64,000 nt of DNA from Aldersonia sp. NBC_00410 (GCF_026342035.1 NZ_JAPENM010000001.1:724043-788042); one strand, 5' to 3'. Counted from the stretch's first letter, positions 47,512 to 56,524 are shown. Made by a program: numbers and translations. The notes: a model not told the origin generated them from the sequence alone.

Positions 47512-48056
47512 AGCGCATCGCGAGCGTCGTAAGCATTCTCGCTGGTATCGCTGCGCTCGCCGCCGGCTGTTCCGGCGAGACGGACAACGCCGCCAGCCCA
47601 GCTACTACCGTCACCACCGTCGCGGTGAGCCTGGACCCCTGTGAGCCCTTTGCCACCGCATTGGCCGCTGGCGGATACGACACGCCTCGACGACGCCCGG
47701 ACCGTACGACCCCGTATCCCGAACTGAGCTGCGGATTCGCGCACGACAACCCGGGCTACTCCGCCGGGATCTACGTGATGGGCAAACCGTACGAGGACGT
47801 GGTCGCCGACGATCGGTTGGTGGAACGCGAGCCGCGCACCGTTGCCGGACACGACGTCTCGATCGGAGATGCTTCCGCAGTCTCGGACATGTGCATCATC
47901 AGCATCGACATTCCCCCCGGCACTCTCCAGATCCGAGTGGGATACGTCCCGCCGCCAATAACTCAGCCCGACGCCCTGACCACCATCGACCAAGCCTGCG
48001 CCGAAGCCGAGAAGGTGCTCGACATCATCACCCCCGTCCTCCCGGACCAGTTGTGA
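47508..48056 (+). CDS. DUF3558-like lipoprotein, cassette copy 1
   Basis: 182 residues from GTG 47508, which overlaps the previous stop. The lipoprotein signal is IASVVSILAGIAALAAGCSG (Cys at about 21). The mature domain starts at SLDPCEPF and carries conserved cysteines (DPCEPF, LSCGFA, DMCIIS, QACAEAE) that can make two disulfides, as in DUF3558 proteins of nocardiae. Function unknown. The C-terminal ~85 residues are almost identical to copy 2, whereas the first half of the mature domain differs. Confidence 0.82.
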   Translation: MKRIASVVSILAGIAALAAGCSGETDNAASPATTVTTVAVSLDPCEPFATALAAGGYDTPRRRPDRTTPYPELSCGFAHDNPGYSAGIYVMGKPYEDVVADDRLVEREPRTVAGHDVSIGDASAVSDMCIISIDIPPGTLQIRVGYVPPPITQPDALTTIDQACAEAEKVLDIITPVLPDQL

Positions 48057-48066
48057 CAGGCGCGCG

Positions 48067-48582
48067 ATGAGCACTCCCGGCACTGTCGATGACTATCTGA
48101 CCTCGCTGACCACCTCGGCACCGTCCACCCCGACCACCCTCGAGGGTCTGCTCTCGGCCGGCACCGCGACGCCGCCGGTCGCTCCTGCGCCGGCGTTGAA
48201 GCGAACCATCGACCAGTACATCGAGTCGGGGCAGGACCTGACGATGGACCCGGACGGGTTGCAGGAGGTTATTGCCAACTGCGACAAGCACATTGACGCG
48301 CTCCGCGTGTTACAGCAGCGGGCACACAATGAGCTGTGGGTCGACTCGCTCGGAATCGGCGAGAACGGCTTCGAGCCAGCCCAGCAGCTCCTCACGAAAT
48401 ACCAGCACAAGGCACGCGGCGGAGGCAGCATCCCCGAGCAGAGCTCCGCCGTCGGCTACATTCGAGCGCTGATCACCTGGGTCACCGATTTTCGCGACGC
48501 CCTGCAAGCGGCGCGCAACGCGTACCTCGCCACCGACGCGGCAACCGCCACCACTCTTGGGAACGTAGAGGCCGACACGTGA
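48067..48582 (+). CDS. Helical protein with YxxxD secretion motif, cassette copy 2
   Basis: 171 residues, a near-duplicate of the 46984 gene product. Differences concentrate in the middle helix (CDKHIDALRVLQQRAHNELW versus CEKHIRALSDLQQRARDELY). The C-terminal YLATD motif is retained and the tail differs (ATATTLGNVEADT). The ATG at 48067 lies 10 nt after the first lipoprotein stop. It is likewise coupled to a lipoprotein gene by a GTGA overlap. Probable type VII substrate by motif and context; experimental function unknown. Confidence 0.8.
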   Translation: MSTPGTVDDYLTSLTTSAPSTPTTLEGLLSAGTATPPVAPAPALKRTIDQYIESGQDLTMDPDGLQEVIANCDKHIDALRVLQQRAHNELWVDSLGIGENGFEPAQQLLTKYQHKARGGGSIPEQSSAVGYIRALITWVTDFRDALQAARNAYLATDAATATTLGNVEADT

Positions 48583-49139
48583 AGCAATCCGCAGCGCCGG
48601 CGATCCGAGCTGTCATTGCCATCGGCGCGCTAGCCGTAGTCGCCTCAGGGTGCTCCGATGACGGTGACACCGCCACGGCCTCGATCACAACCGCCACCAC
48701 CGTTCCAGTGAGTGTGGACCCCTGCGAACAATTCACGGCCGCCATGGCAGGCAGCGAATACACCTCGCCGGAACGCCATGACGGCACTTCACCAACCCCT
48801 GAACTGGTTTGCTACTTCGTCCACCACGACCCAAACCATTCGCCAAGCATTCACGTCGTCGGCAAGCCATACGATGCGGTCGTGGCCGACAAGCGGCTCG
48901 TCGAGCGCGAACATCGCACCGTCGCCGGACGCGACGTCTCGATCGGAGACGCGTCCGAAGCCACGAACCTTTGCATCATCAGCATCGACATCCCGCCGGG
49001 CACGTTGCAGATCCGCGTCGGTTACACCCCGCCGGCCATGGGTCCACTTCCCGGCGATATCACCACCATCGACCAAGCCTGCGCCGAAGCCGAAAGAGTC
49101 CTCGACATCATCACCCCGGTCCTCCCCGACCACCTCTAA
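48579..49139 (+). CDS. DUF3558-like lipoprotein, cassette copy 2
   Basis: 186 residues from GTG 48579. Signal RAVIAIGALAVVASGCSD with lipobox Cys at about 23. Conserved cysteines as in copy 1 (DPCEQF, LVCYF, NLCIIS, QACAEAE). The C-terminal part from RTVAGRDVSIGDAS onward is nearly the same as copy 1, while residues about 40-85 differ widely. Its stop TAA interlocks with the TAG stop of the convergent exporter gene. Confidence 0.82.
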   Translation: MKQSAAPAIRAVIAIGALAVVASGCSDDGDTATASITTATTVPVSVDPCEQFTAAMAGSEYTSPERHDGTSPTPELVCYFVHHDPNHSPSIHVVGKPYDAVVADKRLVEREHRTVAGRDVSIGDASEATNLCIISIDIPPGTLQIRVGYTPPAMGPLPGDITTIDQACAEAERVLDIITPVLPDHL

Positions 49140-50047
49140 CGCGACCGAGCCGCCAGCGCAACGGCGAAAACCGTGAGCACGCAGGCCACCACGGCGGTGG
49201 CGGACAACCCCGCGCCAGTCGGGGTCACGGCGTCGAGCGCGACGGCGCCCACCAACTGGCCGGCGACCGATGCCAGACCGAGCAGCAGCACCCCGATCCA
49301 GCGGACCGCCAGCACGCCCGCCGCGATGAGCACTACGCCGAGCGCGCCACCGAGGTAGAGCCACGGCGTGCTGGGCCAGTCGCCCGGCACCCCGCGCAAC
49401 GCCACGACCACGCCCGTGACCAGTACCAATGCGGCTGTACCTGCGGCGAAGTTGACCCACGCGGCGACGATGGGGCCGCCGACCGTCCCGACCCTTCCGT
49501 TGACCGCCTGCTGCCAGGCCAGGCTGCCACCGGCAATTGCCGCGAGCACCGCCATCCACAGCGAGCCCTCGTCGGTCCGCCATTCGCCCACCCCCGCGAC
49601 CGCCACCGCAGCCACCGCGATCCCCGCCCCCAGCAGCCGAGTCACCGTGATCGGGGTCGCGCCCGAGGGCGCCAGCCCACTCCGATCCACCCACAGACTG
49701 CCCAGCACCTGCCCGCCGACGACTGCGACGGTGAATGCTGCGACGCCGAGCGACGCCACCGTCAGGCCCTGGCAGGTGACCAGCCCTGCACCGCACAATC
49801 CGCCGGCGAGTTGCCAGCGCGGCAGGCTGTGGTCACGGACCGCGCCGCGCACCGCACTCATTCGCTTTCGCAGCGATGGCACCGAAACCACTGCGGCGCA
49901 GAGCAGCGCCAATCCGCCGGCAAAACTGACCAGCGCCGCCAGTACTGCGCTGCCGAGTCGATCGCCCAGTTCACCGTTGACGCGGGCCTGCGTCGCGACG
50001 AGCACGCCAACCAGAAAGGCCAGCGCGAGGCCGGCACGCCGACGCAC
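49136..50047 (-). CDS. DMT-family permease (YdcZ/DUF606 type)
   Basis: 303-residue membrane protein with about ten helices in two homologous halves (GLALAFLVGVLVATQARVNG and GSLAWQQAVNGRVGTVGGP are the matching half-starts, each with the conserved QxxVNG). This arrangement is typical of the DUF606/YdcZ inner-membrane transporters. Substrate unknown. GTG at 50047 is 4 nt downstream of the metallopeptidase stop, so the two are probably co-transcribed. Confidence 0.88.
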   Translation of the reverse strand: MRRRAGLALAFLVGVLVATQARVNGELGDRLGSAVLAALVSFAGGLALLCAAVVSVPSLRKRMSAVRGAVRDHSLPRWQLAGGLCGAGLVTCQGLTVASLGVAAFTVAVVGGQVLGSLWVDRSGLAPSGATPITVTRLLGAGIAVAAVAVAGVGEWRTDEGSLWMAVLAAIAGGSLAWQQAVNGRVGTVGGPIVAAWVNFAAGTAALVLVTGVVVALRGVPGDWPSTPWLYLGGALGVVLIAAGVLAVRWIGVLLLGLASVAGQLVGAVALDAVTPTGAGLSATAVVACVLTVFAVALAARSR

Positions 50048-50051
50048 CGGC

Positions 50052-51104
50052 TCAGCTCACCGCGTTCGGCAGCGCCACCCACGTGTTGCAGACGTCGAGC
50101 GAATTGCGTTGCAGCCCTTTGGTGAACCAGTCGCCCCAACTCTGCGGGGTGCCGTGCGACTGCGCGCCACCCGGCTGGTCCCCCCGGGTGTAATTGTCCT
50201 GCTGGGCCAGCGCCACACTCGGCGGATCGAATGTGACGCCAAAAAACATCCCGGATAGGCACTGCGCCTGCAGCTCTGCGCGGCGCGAAAGCTCAAGTCC
50301 CTCCGGTGTCCCCCGCCCGGCCGCGTTCATCTGCTCCACCGACGCCGCCAGCGTGCCGCTGAGTCGTTGCAGGTGATGGCCATACTCGTGCGCCAGCATG
50401 CCCATCGCCGCGGCCGGCACCCCACGCGCACCGGTGGTCGTGTTCCGGTAGCTGGCCGGCACCAGATAGATGGTGCCGTCACAGTAGAAGCTGCTCTGGG
50501 CAGGTACCGCGCTGCACTGGCCGCCGGTGACGGTCTCGGTGACCACCACGGAGGCGGGTGCGAACGGCAGCTTCAATCGCTCCAGGATCGGGCGCCACGC
50601 CGTGTCCAGACAGCCGAGTGCGGCTTGCAGGAACGTCGTCTCCGCAGCCGCGTCCTCCCCCCAGCCGGGTAGCTTGCACGCCTGCCGGGAGAGCGAAACA
50701 CCCACGGTGGTAAGCGGATTGGCTGCCGTTGCGTTCACGGGCTGGGCCGCGCCGGGAACGATTGGCAGCAAGCCGGACACCGCGCTCGCGCGCGTGGAAC
50801 TACTCAGCGGCACGACCGTCGGCGGTACCGGAACGGGCGCTGGGGGGATGTCCTCCGCGGTGAGCGGGACCCCGGTCTCCGGGAAATCCGCCCCGGCCGT
50901 CGACGGTGTCATCGAGCCCGTTGCCGTCGACAGCGCATCCGACGAGTCCGAACCGCCCGCAAAACGCACGGCAATCACCACCGCCGCACCAGCGACCGCG
51001 AGCACTGCGATCACGACCCACAGCACCAGCAGGCGGCGCTCGCCGGGGCTCATGCCCCCGCTGGTCGGACTCGTCACATCGCGGCTTTCCGGTCGATTCG
51101 ACAC
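50052..51104 (-). CDS. Membrane-anchored neutral zinc metallopeptidase, paralogue
   Basis: 350 residues from GTG 51104 (ATG 51053 is a possible alternative). One membrane helix (LLVLWVVIAVLAVAGAAVVI, about 25-44), a Pro/Ser-rich linker, then the peptidase domain with MLAHEYGHHLQRLSG (HExxH at about 238) and SRRAELQAQCLSGMFFG. Cysteines and overall order match the 43905-44879 protein, and ATAANPL just before the domain is shared. The two paralogues flank the type VII cassette region. Target proteins are unknown. Confidence 0.9.
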   Translation of the reverse strand: MSNRPESRDVTSPTSGGMSPGERRLLVLWVVIAVLAVAGAAVVIAVRFAGGSDSSDALSTATGSMTPSTAGADFPETGVPLTAEDIPPAPVPVPPTVVPLSSSTRASAVSGLLPIVPGAAQPVNATAANPLTTVGVSLSRQACKLPGWGEDAAAETTFLQAALGCLDTAWRPILERLKLPFAPASVVVTETVTGGQCSAVPAQSSFYCDGTIYLVPASYRNTTTGARGVPAAAMGMLAHEYGHHLQRLSGTLAASVEQMNAAGRGTPEGLELSRRAELQAQCLSGMFFGVTFDPPSVALAQQDNYTRGDQPGGAQSHGTPQSWGDWFTKGLQRNSLDVCNTWVALPNAVS

Positions 51105-51211
51105 TTTCGTAACGAATGTATCGGGCGGACCCGCGATGATCTGGCGGTTCGCACAGCAGTGTCGCTCGTCACGTGTTCAGGAAGCTGTGCCGAGTTCAAC
51201 CCCGCAAACCT

Positions 51212-51240
51212 TTGCCGTCTCCGCGCAGCCTCGCTAGCGT
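51212..51240 (+). promoter_or_regulatory. Candidate promoter for the small peptide gene
   Basis: TTGCCG (51212-51217) and TAGCGT (51235-51240) are separated by 17 nt, which predicts a transcript starting near 51247 with a leader of about 60 nt containing AGGAG before the TTG start at 51307. Confidence 0.45.
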
Positions 51241-51306
51241 TGGTGCAGTACTGATGTGTGCAACGAGGCACGCTCTACCAGCCTCGACCCAGGAGTACGA
51301 ATCCCA

Positions 51307-51414
51307 TTGATTACTTCCGTACGTAAATTCGCGCAGGCCTTCGACCGGCTCACCCTCGTGACGCTGAACGCCCCGCGCTGGGACGCGTCGAACCGTCGCT
51401 ACGTCCAGCGCTGA
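51307..51414 (+). CDS. Small 35-residue basic peptide
   Basis: A TTG start at 51307, with AGGAG about 11 nt upstream, opens a 35-codon frame ending at TGA 51412-51414. The peptide begins MITSVRKFAQAFDRLTLVTL and ends DASNRRYVQR; it is basic and probably amphipathic. Supporting evidence is a plausible promoter, a ribosome-binding site and a perfect terminator immediately downstream, so the transcript seems dedicated to it. I do not recognise a family. It could alternatively be a non-coding RNA or a leader. Confidence 0.5.
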   Translation: MITSVRKFAQAFDRLTLVTLNAPRWDASNRRYVQR

Positions 51415-51424
51415 CCCACCCCCG

Positions 51425-51459
51425 CTACCCGGGCAGCCGATCTTCGGTTGCCCGGGTAG
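51425..51459. terminator. Bidirectional terminator overlapping the MFS stop codon
   Basis: CTACCCGGGCA (51425-51435) and TGCCCGGGTAG (51449-51459) are perfect 11-bp inverted arms around a 13-nt loop that can pair further (CCGA/TCGG). It lies 11 nt after the peptide gene and includes the last codons and the TAG stop of the convergent MFS gene. Confidence 0.82.
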
Positions 51460-52696
51460 TGCCGTCTTCGGCGACGATCGCCCGGGCACGCGGTAGCCAG
51501 CGCAGCGCGAGGAAGCCGGACAGCAGCACCGGAGTGGCGAGCAGTGCCAGCGTCGCGGAGATGGGCAGGACCGCCGTCAGCACCGCGACAGCTGCGAAGA
51601 TCGCCAGCGACACCAGCTCGGACAACAGCCCGGCCGCCGAGGTGACCGTGGCGCGGGCGGGGCCGGTGATCGCGTCCTGCAGTCGCGCCTCGGTCACCAC
51701 CGTGGCGTTCATGACGATGCCGTAGCCGACGCCGATCGCGGCGAAACCGGCCGCCCCGAACAGACCGGGACCCCCGATCAGCGCCCCGACGGCGAGTGCG
51801 AGGCCGGCGACGATCAACGCGGCGGCCATCGCGCGCGCCCGCATCCCCGAGGTCCGCGCGGCCAGGGTGCTGCCGATCAGGGAGCCGGCGACGGTCAGTC
51901 CGACCAGCAGCGGCACGGTTCCGGTCGCCGCGCCCGCATCGTGGGCGAGCAGTCCGAAATACTCGTCGATCGCGGTCAGGCCGTAGAGCAACGCGGCGAG
52001 CAGCACCCCGCGCCGCACCACGCCATGGCGCATCGCCTCGCCGACGCCGCTGCGCAGCATGGCCAGATAGCCCGCCAGCGGTGTGCGGCGCGCAGTCAGC
52101 GGCTCGGCGACCTTGGGCGCAGCTGGGAGCGTGGACGCCAATGCCACCTGCACGAGGGCGGCGGCCACGCTGCTCCACCCAACCAGCGCGTAACCGCCCC
52201 AATCGAACAACGGCGCCGCCGCCAGGATCGCCAGCAGCGCGGACAACTCCGCGGCAGCCGTCGCGTAGCCCAATATGCGGGCGTAGTCGCCCGCCGCGCC
52301 GCGGGCGTCGAGTTCGTCGTAGAGCAACGCCTCGAACGTGCCGGACTGCAGCGCGCCACCGACACCCCACAGCAGGAATCCCGCGGCGAAACCGATGAAG
52401 CCGGGAAAGATCGACCAGCATGCGAATCCGACCGCGGTCAGCACCCCGGCCATCACGAGCAGCAGCCGCCGCGACACGAGGTCGGCCCACGCCCCGGACG
52501 GGACCTCCAGCACGAACGCGGTGAGCGACCAGACGGCGAGCAGGGCGGAAATCTGCGCCGTGTTCAGGCCATGGTCGGCGAACAGCAGCGCGTACAGCGC
52601 GTAGAACGGAATGAACTCACCGGCGCCTCGATAGGCGACGGCACGCAGCGCAAGGGATCGATCGGAATCGGTTCAATTCGGGGCGCGGGCGAACAT
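51425..52696 (-). CDS. MFS transporter with apparent in-frame stop near the start
   Basis: Major facilitator of 12-helix type; substrate unknown (drug-efflux-like). Recognisable parts include the motif-A-like SGAWADLVSRRLLLV between helices 2 and 3 and LLWGVGGALQSGTFEALLYDEL. Coding character clearly begins before the first standard start at GTG 52513: RAVAYRGAGEFIPFYALYAL encodes helix 1 in frame. Reading back, the frame meets TGA at 52673-52675 and, seven codons earlier, ATG at 52696 (MFARAPN-stop-TDSDRS). The natural start is therefore either disrupted by a nonsense change (CGA to TGA fits) or is a non-standard codon such as CTG. The only standard start downstream of the TGA, GTG 52513, would lose helix 1 and most of helix 2. 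Confidence 0.75.
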
Positions 52697-52743
52697 GGCT
52701 CAACTCTGCGACCCACGCGCAGCCGCGTCAAGCGAATTTCGCG

Positions 52744-54006
52744 CTAGTTCGGCGGGCGCAGCACGTCGGTCCCGACGAGCGGCGCCAACGCGGCGGGCAC
52801 CCGCACCGAACCGTCGGCCTGCTGGTGGTTCTCCAGGATCGCAACCAGCCATCGGGTGGTCGCCAGCGTGCCGTTCAACGTCGCGGCCATCTGCGGCTTG
52901 CCGTTCTCGTCGCGGTACCGGATGGCCAATCGCCGCGCCTGGAACGTGGTGCAGTTCGAGGTGGACGTCAGCTCGCGGTAGCGCTCCTGTGTTGGCACCC
53001 ACGCCTCGCAGTCGAACTTGCGCACCGCCGACGAGCCCAGGTCACCGGCCGCGATGTCGATCACCCGGTAGGGCACCTCGATCGCCGTGAGCATTTCCCG
53101 CTCCCAATCGAGCAGCCGCCGATGTTCTGCGTCGGCGTCCTCCGGACGGCAGTAGACGAACATCTCGACCTTGTCGAACTGATGCACGCGGATGATGCCG
53201 CGGGTGTCCTTGCCGTAGCTGCCCGCCTCGCGCCGGAAGCACGACGACCAGCCGGCATAGCGACGCGGCCCCTTGCTCAGATCGAGGATTTCCCCGGAGT
53301 GGTAGCCGGCCAGCGGTACCTCGGACGTGCCCACCAGGTACAGGTCCTCGTCGGCGAGCTTGTACACCTCGTCGGCGTGCGCGCCGAGGAACCCGGTCCC
53401 GGCCATCACCTCCGGCCGCACCAGCACCGGCGGGATCATCATCTGAAACCCGTTCGCCATCGCCTTCTGCGCAGCGAGCTGCAGCATCGCCAGTTGCAGC
53501 ATCGCGCCGTAGCCGGTGAGGAAGTAGAACCGGGCGCCGGCGACCTTCGCGCCGCGTTCCATGTCGATCAAGCCGAGCGACTCGCCGAGTGCAAGATGGT
53601 CCTTCGGCTCGAAGTCGAAGGTCCGTGGCTCGCCGACGGTGTCGAGCAGCCGGAAGTCGTCCTCGCCGCCGGGCGGCACCTCGGGCGCAATCACGTTGGA
53701 GATCGCCCGGTGCGCGGCGTCCAGCGCTGCGTCGGAGCTGTGCTGCAGCGCCTCGGCTTCCTTCACCTTCGCCGCGAGTTCCTGCGCCTGGGCGAGCAGT
53801 GCGGGGCGGTCCTCGGCGGACGCCTTGCCGACCTGTTTGCCGAGCGCCTTGTGCTCGGCCCGCAGCCCATCGGCGGTCGCGACCGCGGAGCGGCGCGTCA
53901 CATCGGCGTCGAGCAGGACATCGACCAGCGCGGGATCCTCGCCGCGCGCGGTCTGCGATGCACGCACCACATCGGGCTGGTCACGCAGAAACTTGAGGTC
54001 GATCAC
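52744..54006 (-). CDS. serS: Seryl-tRNA synthetase
   Basis: Class II aminoacyl-tRNA synthetase charging tRNA-Ser, 420 residues as expected. GTG at 54006 gives [20 protein letters not shown], the usual start. The N-terminal coiled-coil tRNA-binding arm covers about 30-100. Motif 2 lies around [30 protein letters not shown], preceded by [19 protein letters not shown]. Motif 3 is in [18 protein letters not shown]. In M. tuberculosis serS (Rv3834c) has the same neighbours, Rv3835 and Rv3836. Confidence 0.97.
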   Translation of the reverse strand: MIDLKFLRDQPDVVRASQTARGEDPALVDVLLDADVTRRSAVATADGLRAEHKALGKQVGKASAEDRPALLAQAQELAAKVKEAEALQHSSDAALDAAHRAISNVIAPEVPPGGEDDFRLLDTVGEPRTFDFEPKDHLALGESLGLIDMERGAKVAGARFYFLTGYGAMLQLAMLQLAAQKAMANGFQMMIPPVLVRPEVMAGTGFLGAHADEVYKLADEDLYLVGTSEVPLAGYHSGEILDLSKGPRRYAGWSSCFRREAGSYGKDTRGIIRVHQFDKVEMFVYCRPEDADAEHRRLLDWEREMLTAIEVPYRVIDIAAGDLGSSAVRKFDCEAWVPTQERYRELTSTSNCTTFQARRLAIRYRDENGKPQMAATLNGTLATTRWLVAILENHQQADGSVRVPAALAPLVGTDVLRPPN

Positions 54007-54050
54007 GCTTGAAAACCCTACTTGGTGCGCCGAGTCGGCCGGTCGACGCC

Positions 54051-54422
54051 TCACCCGGCGGGGAAGTACTCCTCGCGGCCGAACATCCGCGCGGTGTCCA
54101 GTGCATTCGGCTTGCCCGCGGCGGGATCCGCGCCCGCCTCGATCAGCACGGCGACGATCTCGTCCTCGCCCTTGAAGACCGCGCCTGCCAACGGGGTCTG
54201 TCCGCGATCGTTGACGCGATCGACATCGGCATCCCGGCCCACCAGCAAACGGACCACTTCGGCGTGCCCGTGATAGGCGCCGAGCATGAGCAGCGTGTCG
54301 CCCTTCTCGTTGGACAGGTTCACCGGCACACCGGCGTCGAGGTAGGCCTCGAGGGTGGTCGCGTCGCCCTCCCTCGCCATCGTGAAAAGGCGACCCGCGA
54401 GTTCGTGCACGTCTTCGCTCAT
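54051..54422 (-). CDS. Ankyrin-repeat protein
   Basis: 123 residues built of about three ankyrin repeats: [43 protein letters not shown] with DADVDRVND, and [22 protein letters not shown] with AGADP. No signal or membrane segment, so it is probably a cytosolic protein-binding module; the partner is unknown. It lies 44 nt upstream of serS on the same strand. Confidence 0.88.
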   Translation of the reverse strand: MSEDVHELAGRLFTMAREGDATTLEAYLDAGVPVNLSNEKGDTLLMLGAYHGHAEVVRLLVGRDADVDRVNDRGQTPLAGAVFKGEDEIVAVLIEAGADPAAGKPNALDTARMFGREEYFPAG

Positions 54423-54530
54423 CGCGGCCCAAACTACCGACGCCGCCGGGCTCCCGCGTCCCGGTTCCTGCCTCGCGGCTTCCGCGCCCGCGGGGATTGG
54501 GCATTATGGACCGCGATGCCCGAGGAAGAA

Positions 54531-55712
54531 ATGCCAACCAAACGCAATCCACTCGCGAAGCTGCGCGCAAGCCTCGCGGGTCTCGGTCCGTCGCGCGACC
54601 GGGCCGGATCGGAACCGAACGGAACCGATCCGGCACCCGAGCCGGGCGGCGGACGGAATCCCGAGCCAGCCGGCGAAAGTAGTCACCGCCTGCACTTTTC
54701 CGCGTCGACGACCCGTCGCGCGCTCGCCGTGATCGCGTTCGGCGCGGTCGCGGCCGCGGTGGTCACCATCTTCCTGACCGGCGGATTCAGCAACGATTCC
54801 AACCTGCAGACCCGCCAGCCGGGGCAGGCCGCGGCCACCGGTGCGGCGGCGGGCGAGGCGTTCGGCACCGCGCGACCCGGTGACTGCCTGACCTGGTCGA
54901 AGTCGGATGCCAGCGACCTGAGCAAGGTCGACTGCGGCGGCGAGCATCTGTTCGAGGTCGCCGCGGAGATCGATCTGAGCACGTACCCCGGCGCCGAATT
55001 CGGCCCCGGTTCGAAGTTTCCCGGTGTGCTGCGCTTCGCCGAACTGAAGGATCAGCTGTGCACCCCCGCGGTGGAGAACTACCTCGGCGCGAAGTTCGAC
55101 CCGAGTGGCAAGTTCAGCGTCGGCCTGATCAATCCGGGTGACGCGGGCTGGGCGTCCAACGAGCGCACGCTGCGCTGCGGGCTGCAGTACTCGGGCAGCT
55201 CCGGTGCGCTGCGGCCGATCATCGGCACGGTCGCCGAGCAGGACCAATCCGATGTGCTGGAGCCCGGTGTCTGTGTGGGGATCAACCAGAATCTGCCTGC
55301 CGATCCGGTGGACTGCCCCCAGCCGCATGCCTTCGAGACCGTCGGGATCGTCGACCTGGCCGCGCAGTTTCCCGCCGGCCCGCCCTCGGTCGAGGACCAG
55401 GACAAATTCATCGAGCCCGCCTGTACGCAGGCCTCCACCGCATACCTCGGCTCCCCCGACGCGCTGCGCAACAAGACGTTGACACTGTTCTGGGGACAGT
55501 TCGACGCGACGAGCTGGTTGGCCGGCAGTCGCCGGGTGAACTGCTCGGTGGGTAAGGGTGCCGACGTCGGCTTCGCGCCGATCCAGGGTTCGGCCAAGGG
55601 CGACATCCTCATCGACGGGCAGCCGCCGGTTCCGCCACCCGCGGTTCCGGACGGTCGATCGGTTCCGACGCCGCTGCCGGGCGCCGCGCCCGCGCCGCTC
55701 CCACCGGGCTGA
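54531..55712 (+). CDS. Septum-formation-family membrane protein (Rv3835 type)
   Basis: 393 residues from ATG 54531, which has GAGGA just upstream; ATG 54516 is an alternative and could be leaderless because CATTAT lies 9 nt before it. Polar N-terminus (about 55 residues), one helix ([20 protein letters not shown]), then two related extracytoplasmic domains with paired cysteines: [27 protein letters not shown] and [27 protein letters not shown]. The C-x-H-x-F-E-V repeat is the septum-formation domain signature. The Pro-rich tail may span the wall. Function unproven. Confidence 0.88.
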   Translation: MPTKRNPLAKLRASLAGLGPSRDRAGSEPNGTDPAPEPGGGRNPEPAGESSHRLHFSASTTRRALAVIAFGAVAAAVVTIFLTGGFSNDSNLQTRQPGQAAATGAAAGEAFGTARPGDCLTWSKSDASDLSKVDCGGEHLFEVAAEIDLSTYPGAEFGPGSKFPGVLRFAELKDQLCTPAVENYLGAKFDPSGKFSVGLINPGDAGWASNERTLRCGLQYSGSSGALRPIIGTVAEQDQSDVLEPGVCVGINQNLPADPVDCPQPHAFETVGIVDLAAQFPAGPPSVEDQDKFIEPACTQASTAYLGSPDALRNKTLTLFWGQFDATSWLAGSRRVNCSVGKGADVGFAPIQGSAKGDILIDGQPPVPPPAVPDGRSVPTPLPGAAPAPLPPG

Positions 55713-55716
55713 CGCC

Positions 55717-56067
55717 GTGCCGGTCACGATGAGCGACGAGCGCTTCGACGAGCTGGTCGGCGATGCGCTCGATCTCATACCCGAACAGCTGACCCACGCG
55801 ATCGACAACGTCGTCGTGCTGGTGGAGCCGAACAATCCGGAGGAACCGGGGCTTCTCGGGCTCTATCACGGCATCGCACTCACCGAGCGGGACAGTCACT
55901 ACGGCGGCTCGCTGCCGGACACGATCACCATCTATCGGGAACCTCTGCTGGCCATCTGCAACAGCGAGGCCGAGGTGGTCGAGGAGGTGGCGATCACGGT
56001 GATTCACGAGGTCGCGCACTATTTCGGTATCGAGGAGGAGCGGCTGCACGAGCTCGGCTGGGGCTGA
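55717..56067 (+). CDS. Small zincin-like metallopeptidase (Rv3836 type)
   Basis: 116 residues from GTG 55717; ATG 55729 is also possible. The conserved core includes ERFDELVGDALDLIPEQL, NNPEEPGLLGLYHGIALTER and the terminal metal motif VIHEVAHYFGIEEERL (HExxHxxGxxEE). This is a minimal cytosolic metallopeptidase family widespread in actinobacteria, with unknown substrate. It starts 5 nt after the septum-formation gene stop, so it is operonic with it. Confidence 0.9.
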   Translation: MPVTMSDERFDELVGDALDLIPEQLTHAIDNVVVLVEPNNPEEPGLLGLYHGIALTERDSHYGGSLPDTITIYREPLLAICNSEAEVVEEVAITVIHEVAHYFGIEEERLHELGWG

Positions 56068-56215
56068 GGCGGAGCCGCGCCGATTTATTTCGCGCGGCAC
56101 GGAACCTTCGCCGGTCGCACCGCGTCGAACTTGTCGAGGGGATTTTCGGGCGCTGACGCTCCCGACTCCGCGCCGCACGGTCTCGAGACATCCGGTCCCA
56201 CGAAGGAGTTCGAAT

Positions 56216-56524
56216 ATGACTCACGTTCTCGTCGTCCCCGAGATCGTCCTCGCCGCCGCCGCGGAACTCGACCTGCTGGCCGACCGCCTGGCCGGCGTCG
56301 CGGCAACCACCGGCCCCGCGACCCACGTGATCCCGTCCGGGACCGAAGAGGTCTCGATCCTGGCTGCCACGCACTTCAACCAGGTCGCGACCCTGCAGGA
56401 TCAGGCACTCGGCAAGGGCATCCTCGAACTGCGCAACGCCGCCAACACGCTGCGGACCCACGTGGCGCAGTACCTCGGCCAGGACCTGGCCAACGCGGCC
56501 ACCATCGGCACGATCCCGGTCTGA
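56216..56524 (+). CDS. PE-family type VII secreted protein
   Basis: 102 residues, essentially a bare PE domain: VVPEIVLAAAAELDLLADRL at the start (PE at residues 8-9), a helical hairpin, then QYLGQDLANAA with YLGQD matching the YxxxD export signal. The ATG at 56216 follows GAAGGAG. It is first of a PE-PPE-EspG operon, so it probably forms a heterodimer with the downstream PPE protein and is exported by an ESX system encoded elsewhere. Confidence 0.92.
   Translation: MTHVLVVPEIVLAAAAELDLLADRLAGVAATTGPATHVIPSGTEEVSILAATHFNQVATLQDQALGKGILELRNAANTLRTHVAQYLGQDLANAATIGTIPV

Larger units (their letters stand above)
46984..49139 (+). repeat. Tandem duplication of a two-gene cassette (period 1083 bp)
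   Basis: Copy 1 spans 46984-48056 and copy 2 spans 48067-49139; both are 1073 bp with a 10-bp joint. The helical proteins agree at roughly 90 percent of positions by eye. In the lipoproteins the signal and first half of the mature domain are strongly diverged and the last ~85 residues nearly identical. Confidence 0.9.

Noticed and set aside
51240..51306. Possible tRNA or structured RNA gene (GAATCCC near the end)
   Set aside because: No cloverleaf could be drawn; the segment is adequately explained as the leader of the small peptide gene.
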